Assembly: GCA_963070105.1 (NCBI GenBank)
Contig: OY718806.1
Span: forward strand, 7,275,865-7,339,864
DNA length: 64,000 nt
Direction of reading: 5' to 3'
DNA from: Litomosoides sigmodontis
Taxonomy: Eukaryota > Nematoda > Chromadorea > Rhabditida > Onchocercidae
Below, piece by piece: positions 54,901-64,000 of the stretch (its first letter is position 1; each line of letters starts with the position of its first letter). The notes beneath the pieces are model-generated. The model was not told the DNA's origin. It did not search any database and saw only the letters and a program-made list of their open reading frames with translations. A program made the translations under genes and the position numbers.

Positions 54901-57900
54901 TTATCAGCATCACTACGTGACTCCATAACAGCCAATAACAGCTTTGATGCAGCGTTCTAAAACAAAATTCTCAATTTCAAACCCATTGTCTTTTATAAAA
55001 GTTGAAACAGCTCCATTGATCTCAATTCACTTGTCAGCTTTTCTTTCAATTTCTTTTACAGATTCATTTTGCTTTGAAATTGAAGTATAATGTTCGAAAT
55101 TGTTATGAACAAACTTGGATCCACTCACCTTTATTTCCAGTGCTAAATCCATGTGCGTTAAACAAAGTGGCTTGATTTCATTCAGCACCAAAGATATGAT
55201 CATATTAAGCCCAGACTCATGACTGCCAACTGTGTTCTGGAAAAGACTGTATTTCCAATTTCAAACGCTTTCTTGACTGGATAGAAATGCTTACAAAAAA
55301 ACCTAAGAAAATGAAAAGCTGAATCCAAGTGGCAATTGTGATAAAGTAGTTTCTTGTTAGTACATACAAAATTTCTATTAGAATAACTAATGCAGAGTAA
55401 ATATTCGTTACCTGATTTTCATAACAAGGACCCTGACAAAATTCGGTCAGTGTGACCAATGTCTGAGTAATCAGTGAGAAATTGTGCTCGTCTATTTCAC
55501 CAAACACACCCAGGCAACCTGCAAATTTCTTCGTGTGGAATTTTTTATATGTTCATGATTGCAGACACGAACAAGAAAATCCTAGCCAAAAGAAATCTAC
55601 AAAATAAAGTAGAAAGAAAACCTTTGGTGCTACCGCAAATAACGTCAAGGAACATAAGTATTTCGTCAACCAAATTATAATTCTGACGGCTGCCCTGACA
55701 CCGCAAGAAATTCTAGAATAATTCAGGTGTTAAGAAAGTCGAAACTCAAAAACTGTTGCACGGAACTTTTTGCAAAACGAATGATTACTAACTTGCAACA
55801 CCAAATTATGATTTTCACATAGCAATTGTAAAAAACGCAAAATTGGCTCAATGAGGGCGACTTCTTGAGAAAGGAGCATCTTTCTGAAATAAGGTGCATA
55901 AAATAAAAAAAATCACTGGAAATTACTAATATCACAGGTTTTATGGCATTTTCAGTAACCTATAACTTTTAGGAAGTATTTGACGTTAGGATAACAAATC
56001 CTGTAGCAATTGTTACTACTTTTAAAGACTCTATATATCACATAAAATATACAAGATTGCTTACCATACACTTCCTTCCCTCATCCTCTCTATCGTTGAA
56101 GCTGCACTTGTAGTGTTGGCTACCTGCATAAAATGTGCACATAACTTTGAAAATGGACTTACTTATCATCACTAAAGTTTAAGTTAACATCAGGATCGAA
56201 CAATCCAGGAAGATAACCATCTGGAATAGTCGATAACGAAGCAGTTAATTCCACCGAATTAACTGACTTCTGTTCTTTCAGAGCGCATGTTGATTCTTCC
56301 GGCAATGGAGAATTCATCACAGAAGCTATTAATGAATTGACACTGAGATATACAAAATAAATCGGTATATATTACGGATAAATAAAATTTTATGAAATTC
56401 TAAAATCTGAGAAAACAAGGAGAGACTCTGTTTTTTTTTTTTTAAATGATTCTTTAAAAACAAATTGTGTATTATCCTCTCATTTCTTAACAACAATTGT
56501 TTCTTTTTTCAACACTTTACAAGCCGAAGATACTATACTATTCCTTGATTTTTTCAAGTCATATAAATAATTGCAAGGAATTTCAGAAATGTTCGTCACG
56601 GAATGCAAAAAACTTACAACGTTCACTGACTGAATTAGACATCGCTGAAAAAGAATATAAGTTCTAAAACAGACAGCAATACATGAAAAAAACTTCGCTT
56701 TCACTAGACTATTTCAAATTTAGTTTTTTTTTTGGTGTGAGCACAATTTTGCAAAACTTTCTATGATATAGCTCTTAAAAAAATCAATAAGAGATATTTT
56801 CGATAACATACGATGTCGCTGACGAGCATCGCTGCGAGCCATCATATCACTTTTTAATCTGTTTTGTGCAACTTGTAATTTTGTCTTAAGAGCTTTGAAA
56901 AATACCTCTGAAGTGTTCTGTTCTTTTAATCGTTTATAAAAAGACATTTGTACCTAAAAATCGTTTTCAGATCACTTAAACTTTTCATAGAACATTAAAC
57001 AAATATTTTAATATTTACGTTAAATCCAACACATCGAGAAACGACATGAAACAGTAAATGCGCTAAAACTTAGCATCAATACGACATGCAAAAATGTAGA
57101 CCTCATAGTTTCCTTCATAAAGAAGTGCTTTTGAAAGCTGAATTGCCATCATGAAAACTTCATGATTGGGTTCTTTCATAATCAAATCAATCACCAAATC
57201 TGAAGACATCCTTTTTCTACACATATGAAAAACGATTATACAAATAAAGGCTACATAATTATTCCGTGGAAAATATGTAATTGCAAATTCCATGCATTTT
57301 TTTTTCGCAATTTCATTGATCGTTTCAATCGCATATTTTCAATAACTTCAGAGGTAGCATTGAACAATTACCCATTTTTCATCTCTGGTAAACAGTTTTT
57401 TATAGTATCCTTATACTCCTTTGAATCTCATTTGCCGTAACTATATATCAATAATGTAAAAATTAACATAAAGCAACAGTTACAGAAACAAAATAAAATT
57501 AAAAAACTTAAATGAATAATAGCCAATCAAGACACTACAGAATGCTAAGAAATGACATAAATTAAAACAGAAATGATTTGGGTGCATAACAATCATTTTC
57601 ATGCGTTTTATTTGCATTTACTCCTCAACATCTATTTCTGATACAACCTTTATCTAGGTGAGATTAGCGCAGAACAATTGTCTTTGTATGAATTTAGAAA
57701 GAATAGGATTTTTAGATATTCGTAGATTAAGTTAAAAGCCTATGTCCTAGAAAAACCGCGCTAGAGGTGCAAGGCACTATCATTGGATATTACGAGCTCA
57801 CAAATCCGTAATAGTCAGCTTATTCATGCATTTTAAAAAATCGGAAATACATACCACTAGCACCAGCACTGTCTAATTTACATTGCATATCATATAGCGA

Positions 57901-60900
57901 TAGTTCCTTAATTGGTTTTAACTCATTTCCAAATTCACACTCTGAAAATGTAAGCTGAAGATGCAAGCGCAAAAATAAGCTGTACTCAATGTAAAATCGA
58001 GTTCATTTTAAGGCTTAAAAGAGGTTAACTTGAGGGTCTGAAACAATCTGTAAACTCAGAATAGTGCAAGCACTCATAAAAACACTATATAAATAATGTA
58101 CCATTGCTTCCTAGTTTCGCAGTTTGTCCATTCGCGTTACGTAAGGCGTCAGCACCAAAATATCGCTTGAGTAAGCGAATTCGCACCTCTCTTGCCTAAA
58201 ATTCTATGCACTAAACGCTCAGGACAAATAATTACCAGAAAACTCATTTCTACCTGAATGAGCCTATAGAAAATAAAACTTGCTGAAATCAGTATTTTCA
58301 TTACATCCTCATGAAAATTTTAACACATATATATGCGTCATCCTGTAAATGATGTCGCTTTTTCAGACGATTCTACACTATTTTTATTTTTTTAGATGAT
58401 CATTATGCAGTAAGAGTCAAGCAGAAATTATATGCGTGCAATGATTGCTTTGATTTACCGCAAATAATTTATGAAGAAATTATAGAGTACTGAGTCATTC
58501 AGTAAATAGTACATTAGACATATATCTGGCATTCGCTTAACAAACCTTCACTGATGCTCACTAATTTGTTCTGCGATATTTTGCTCAGATGTTCAAGAAT
58601 GGAAGTCAGACCTGACTGATGAAGTTGTATTTAGTGTTAGAAGCCATTCGACAAAGTGTCTGCAGTACTAGTACACATAGAGCTTCTTGCTCATGTTGCA
58701 AAAGTGATTTACAATGCTGTATTAACCTGAAACTTAGTTTTAGTGCATAATTAAGGTTATGAAACGGCCAAAAGGATATATGGCGTAGGATATCATCACA
58801 TGCTTCTTAACAAAGTGCATCACGTAAGTTCGCTTATGATCCACATGCGTAAATAAACGTGATCGAAAATATTATATTACTTTGCAATGACTTCGCCATT
58901 TTCGCATTCCTGATATAAAGCAGAAGTAGGTGTAAATAATCTTTCAGGAGCATGCAACACGTCCACGAGTACTGATGTTTCAGCTGCTTGCAGTGGTAGT
59001 GCGAACATTTTGAATTCTGCAACCATCGCCTATAAGCACTGAGTTTTTTTTTTGAAATATTTTAAAAACATACAATGAAAAATCTCTCCTCACTTTCGTT
59101 TTCGATTTTGCAATACATAGTATGTTGCACATATGTAGCTAAGATATGACAGGCTGAACTGAGTGAAATAACAGATCCAGGTGGAACAATTACATAGACA
59201 CTGTAAGAAAAAAAATCAACTAAAGTTCTGCGTAACATAGCCAGCTGACCGATTTACTAAGTAAATTTGTACCCAGAATCATGAATTGTCATTTTGATTA
59301 CGAAAGTACAGTAAATGATGAGAAGATAAACCTGATAGCACGAAACAACATCACTAAAACGCTCCGTAACTTGTGCATAGCGTGGCACGTACAAACGAGC
59401 TTTAGCCCGCTTATTTGTTTGATTTATAAAACGGGTTGAATTGAAAGCTGACTGCCAACGCTGCTTGACAGTTGTTTCAGTAGATAGTGATGACATACAA
59501 CCATTAACTGGTAACACAACTCCATTTTTTTCTGCTGAAAACAGAACCGTTTAATCACCGAATAGTTAAAACAGCAATGAATTTCTGAATGCGCTTGGAA
59601 TTTCATCGTATTCTTAAGGTAATGATGTGGAATTATTACAGCATGAATAATCCACATAGCTCTACAAGAACTGTTAAAACGCTGATCTTCACTAGTCACG
59701 AAAAGAGAAAATAAAATCCAAAATTTGTGTTGAATATAGAAACTGTTAACGATAAGAATATGCTAACCACGTCTACTAAGTCGTTTAACACATTCTGCAA
59801 CATGATACCAGTTTTTTGTAAAGCTTTTCTTTTCTAACTCTTCTTTCAATTGACTAAGTTTTTGAATTATTCTGGAGAACGATTGGCGGAGCTGCTAAAC
59901 TTGAAAAAGTAGAAAGAAGTTACACAGTTCAAGTCCAATCATAGAAAATATTACGTGAAAATGATAAAAAAAAAACAAGACAGAGCTTTTACTATTTGAT
60001 ATGCATATGAATTATGATTGACGATTACCTTGCTCATAAAAATGAATTCAACTAAATGGTTCTAAAAAGAATACATAAAATACAACTGGTGACGATAATT
60101 AAGCCAAAACATTATGTAAAAAAACTTACCGAATTCTCCACCATCAACTGATAAACTGAGGACCTTTCGAACAGTTTAATTAGTACTTCAGTAATCGTGC
60201 GACAAACATATTTCTCAAGTGCCGAATCAGCCAACACAAAATGCTTTCCCGTCTTTAGCTGAAAACACCTATTCTTATTATTTATGTGTATAAAACTCTT
60301 AAAGAAAAATAAAGCTGACTGTATTACTAAGCTTAGAAGTAAGCATCCCTTGAGACTGTTATGATTCTTAAGTCACTCGCATTAACCACAGATATTTTCG
60401 GACAGATAAACTAATGCTAGTGAAGCATTCCACAACCAGCAAAATCTCATGCAAGATTTTATTGATACACCTCGTTAAGTCGTGTCTGGGAGTATTTAAA
60501 GCTTGTGGATTATGGAAAAACAATTATAACATTGTAAAATTTAAAACTCGAAATACTATTTCAAATTGAAATATAAAAGAGCATAAAAACCTGCGATAAA
60601 TTGTAGATATGCATTTCTAGATCACTGAGAACATTTTTCAGAATTCTTTCAATAAAATCAATGTTATCAATATCCTTCATTTCTACGTCTGCATCTATAT
60701 AACAGTGTAACATGAATTGCAGGTATACATCTTTCACCTATAACAACAATTTCTAATTGTCTTGGCTTCAATACAAGCGTAATAGCTCGTATTTACAATA
60801 ATCACAAAGGTAGGTTTTCGTTATCCACCTCTTATGTTCACATGTGTTGTAATTGAACAGCTTCTTTAATAGAATCACCGTATGACTTCGTCTACGTTCA

Positions 60901-63900
60901 TTATTTTAAAAATTTGATAGGTTTGTATTCTTATGATACGGCTAAACATCCACAGTTAGCTTTTTATTTAGCATATTGAGTGGGTGCCAACACATGTCCT
61001 GTTCTTCCCTATCTTCACGGTGTATGTAAGCATTCCAGTCACAACTGTGTTGGTCCCAGTATCCGAAATCCGGCTTATGATCACCTCGAAACTCTAAGAT
61101 TCCTACTGGATATTGGTGGTATTGAGATTCCTAGATCGTCCTGGTGCTTGCTCTTGTGCTATGCTTCAGCTTCGATTTTTCCAATGAAAAGCTAATCGGC
61201 GCCATCATAACCGAGTTAGTACGAAATTCAAAACTGATAAAACTGACTAAATAGCAAATGAGAACAAATACACCTGTATTAAACAGTAAGGTGACGTTAG
61301 AACGCGCATTATATGATCCATAGAAAGCTGGGAAGCACACTTTAGCTCCGTTATGCTGTTTCTTCCACATGTGCAGAAAGCGAGAAGCCTGGAATATTAT
61401 CTTTAAAAGAAACGCTTCCACAAGCATGTTTTTCCATATGGCAGACGTGGTAATCATAAAATCTCTCCAGAACTCACTTTAAATAGACTCATTTATTGGA
61501 CTTATTAGGGTAGCTCTAATTCACACAAAATTATATACGCACCTAATCAGGTCAATGTGATAACGCAGTGGGTGATCAGTGTTTAGTTCTTCCGAACCTG
61601 TGTTTTGCATTAGCTGCTTCAATTGCTCAAAACTTGCACTGTCTGCATAATACATACGTACATCATCAGAAGAAGAACAAATCTGAAATGCAGACACTCT
61701 CCGATTTCGATCTTTGACACTACGACTAGCGTCGTATATGTAACTTGTGATAAAAAATTGATTAAAAAGAAATAAAGCGTAGTGCAACCTATCAGCAGTG
61801 ATGTAGTGCTAATTCACATTAAATTACGATATATGTGCGATATACATAAAGTAGATGATGTTTCCCAGCCTTAACTGATAACAAGATGGAAAAAATTCTT
61901 GAGAACTACCTCTTGAGCTACTCTTTCTTGGGCTGACTTGATTTCTTTCTTTTCTACCATGACAACAGTTTGTAAAAATTCTAAGTATACAGCGCTGCGA
62001 GTTTTGTGTTCAATCATATTTACAATGTGCGCCACAAGTTCTTCGGATACATTTTGACACAATACACGATTGTTTTTAAAAATCGCTGTCAGCGTTGCAA
62101 CTTCTTCCAGCTAAAGATCATGATATTCATAAAACTTTCACCAGTGGCAAAGTTTGTTTCAAAGTCACTGTGACAAAACTCATCACTTGCCTTTCGACAA
62201 CATGCTTCGAGCAAGATTTTAGGGATCTCACAGAAATCATTTAAATAAATTCCTTTATATATTTCTCAATTGCTGTGTCTCGCATCCACAGCGGAATTAT
62301 CAATTATCATAATAATTTTCAACCAGGACCTGTCAAAAAATCAAGATAAAAAAAATCAGAAATTAAGTTTCACCGTATTCACTCTTAAACATCCTTCTTT
62401 GACATCCTGTTCGATAGAAATATATTTATACAAACAGAACTGATTCGCCATATTATTATGGCAAAAACTTCGCAAGAATTCATGGCTTAGTGTGAATAGT
62501 TTTGGCATTTCTGTATCATTTTTCTACAATCACAGTAACTTGAAATTATACAAACAACGCCAATAAGTTGCTACAACATTTTTCTCACTCCTATCAAAAG
62601 ATCGTTTCTAATATTTTAAACGATGCATTAAAAAATGTATTTAAGTTCATTTAATTGTCTGGTGGAAAAGTTAGAACTAACTTCGTCGTATGGCACAGAA
62701 AGGAATCCAAGAATATATTCATGTACACGCATATTCCGCAATAGCTGTTGATTCATCTTATCTGGTTTGTTATTTTTGTAACAGAGTTGTTTTATACGAT
62801 GCAGAATCTAAATTAGCACGCACTTAGTATTTTGTTTAGATACATCAGGAATATATGACACCCCTTCTACACAACCGATAACTTTTCAGCATAACCAATG
62901 TTCTACAATACAATTCTCTCATCATATTTTTAATACTCTCCCTCATCTATCACATTTAAAATACTGCGCGTAACATACCTGTCTCACTATAGGGTAACTT
63001 ACAAGTGGTGCACGATCAAACAGCTCATACAAAGCTGAAGCTGCTTCTGCTCGACCATCCCCGAAAAGCAGCTAAAAGTAATGATCACAGACCATCATAA
63101 TTCAATCAAAATTCAAGCTGACTTAAGCAAAAAAAAATAGAAACAATGGTGCCTTAAAATTAAGCATAAATATATTGCTTCTTGTGCACCGACAAAATTC
63201 CACCGGAAATGTCTAAAGTCTTAAAAATCCGTGTATAGACTTTTATTAATTTGCGTTGATATCTTTTCTATACAGTTTTCTAAGTTCCAGAGCAACACTT
63301 TCATACTAGTGCGTACCTCATTGAGCTTATGTAAAAATTTTAAAGCTCGCAAAATAATTTATCAAAACATCCTGTCAAATACGTCGAAACGCTGAACTAT
63401 CAGTGAACGCACTATTTTTCTTATTTGAAAAAAAGTAGAAAGGAAAATTATCTACGTCTACGTATTTTTTTTCCACGGGTTTTTCAAATTTTTCAGATAG
63501 TAAAGTTTATTTCAATTTACCTCGCATAACAGCTTAATGCATTCATCTTTAGTTAAATAATAGTGTTCAATCATTTCTACCAGTGAACGAAAGCTTTCAT
63601 CATTGTAGAAAGCACAAGAAACATTCAAACCACTATCTTGTAACTGTTGACTGGCGGTCCGCCTGTAAAATCCACAGAAATTAATTTTTTTTGTAACGAA
63701 AAAAATAATCGTTTTTAGATATTGCAAACCATTTAAAATTGTTCCTTAACAAATTCAAAGCAAACGAACGCTGACAGGGATGGCTTTGATGAATCATCAA
63801 GACTTGAGCTATGTTCTTCAAAACTATGGTTGCTACTGCTTTCAGACCGCGCCTTATCAGTTTGTATCCAGAGTTCGCTTTTTTCAATAAGAATCTTCAA

Positions 63901-64000
63901 GATAAACAAATCGCGGTCAATCTGTCGGTAATTTTCTACATCGTCATTCGATACTAGCAATTGGACCTACAAAAATATTCATTAAAAGTTACTGAAAATT
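48937..64000 (-). CDS. itr-1: Inositol 1,4,5-trisphosphate receptor, C-terminal part (5' end outside window)
   Basis: Tetrameric ER Ca2+-release channel gated by IP3. About 42 exons in the window, from 63966-63770 down to 49008-48937. Most were placed with matching phase by following the vertebrate family order. Seen in order: [20 protein letters not shown]; a regulatory helical region with [31 protein letters not shown] and [26 protein letters not shown] and [20 protein letters not shown] (RIH-associated region); then six membrane segments. S4-S5 linker [20 protein letters not shown] is at 51203-51350, the selectivity filter [10 protein letters not shown] at 50449-50567, S6 with [17 protein letters not shown] at 49726-49907. 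The zinc-binding CFICG...FDNK...EEHRKNEHN and [11 protein letters not shown] tail are complete, ending in a coiled coil and a TGA at 48937-48939. The IP3-binding core and suppressor domain are to the right. Exon joins at 55793-56101, 54039-54197 and 61369-61462 are uncertain. Symbol is by homology to C. elegans. Confidence 0.94.
50204..50243. repeat. Short direct repeat in an IP3 receptor intron
   Basis: CACTAGATTGTAATCA occurs at 50204-50219 and 50228-50243, in the intron between the pore exon and the S6 exon. No role visible. Confidence 0.85.
53441..53543 (-). pseudogene. Decayed partial copy of an IP3 receptor exon
   Basis: This intronic stretch repeats about 100 bases of exon 53121-53246 plus the adjoining intron word CCATAAGCAAC, in the same orientation about 340 bases upstream in the gene. 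The copy reads [19 protein letters not shown] against [19 protein letters not shown] in the real exon. It then carries TAG where the real exon has CAG (Gln), with the reading frame otherwise kept and the donor GT preserved. The 5' part of the exon and its acceptor are absent, so it cannot be spliced as a substitute exon. Confidence 0.85.

Noticed and set aside
59096..59205. Minus-strand open stretch between two IP3 receptor exons
   Set aside because: Exon 59531-59332 joins exon 59029-58881 in phase and matches the family order directly; including this stretch breaks the phase.
60980..61195. Plus-strand open frame of 71 codons inside an IP3 receptor intron
   Set aside because: Less AT-rich than its surroundings but has a GTG start, no splice context and no recognisable relatives; kept only as a note.

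Overview
This is eukaryotic nuclear DNA, AT-rich, with many short exons split by AT-rich introns whose 3' ends read TTTTCAG or TTTTTAG. The gene set (a ZHP-3/RNF212 meiotic RING protein, an EGR factor, an arginine kinase and an IP3 receptor) together with AG acceptors sitting just before several start codons points to a nematode. AT content and intron size suggest a spirurine (clade III, filarial-like) worm, but the species level is inference. All gene models were spliced by eye. In nearly all of them the exon phases fit from end to end, and that is the main support for the boundaries.

Layout: (1) 1-1339, + strand, the 3' end of a PDXDC1-like gene. (2) 3663-7235, - strand, a complete EGR-family zinc-finger gene with the full Zif268-type set of three fingers. 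(3) 7.3-24.5 kb, a 17 kb stretch without a convincing gene, holding a GC-rich island, simple repeats and one isolated exon-like segment. (4) 24556-27972, + strand, a ZHP-3/RNF212-like meiotic crossover protein carrying 28 tandem hexapeptides, with a decayed copy of part of its exon 2 just upstream of its start. (5) 29143-32758, + strand, a probable RAP/FASTK-type mitochondrial protein. (6) 38464-42472, + strand, an H+/myo-inositol cotransporter (HMIT/SLC2A13 type). (7) 44381-47514, - strand, an arginine-kinase-like gene that appears catalytically dead. (8) 48937 to beyond 64000, - strand, the C-terminal part, probably somewhat over half, of an inositol 1,4,5-trisphosphate receptor in about 42 exons, including pore and C-terminal tail, with a decayed partial exon copy in one intron.

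How the genes relate: this is ordinary chromosomal gene space. No mobile element, CRISPR array or RNA gene was recognised. A myo-inositol importer lies near an IP3 receptor, and EGR, ZHP-3 and IP3-receptor homologues all act in germline or ovulation biology in C. elegans, but neither fact proves co-regulation. The items most worth a second look are the degenerate arginine kinase (three key residues replaced and the exon for the catalytic flexible loop missing), the hexapeptide array inside the ZHP-3 homologue, and the two partial exon duplications.
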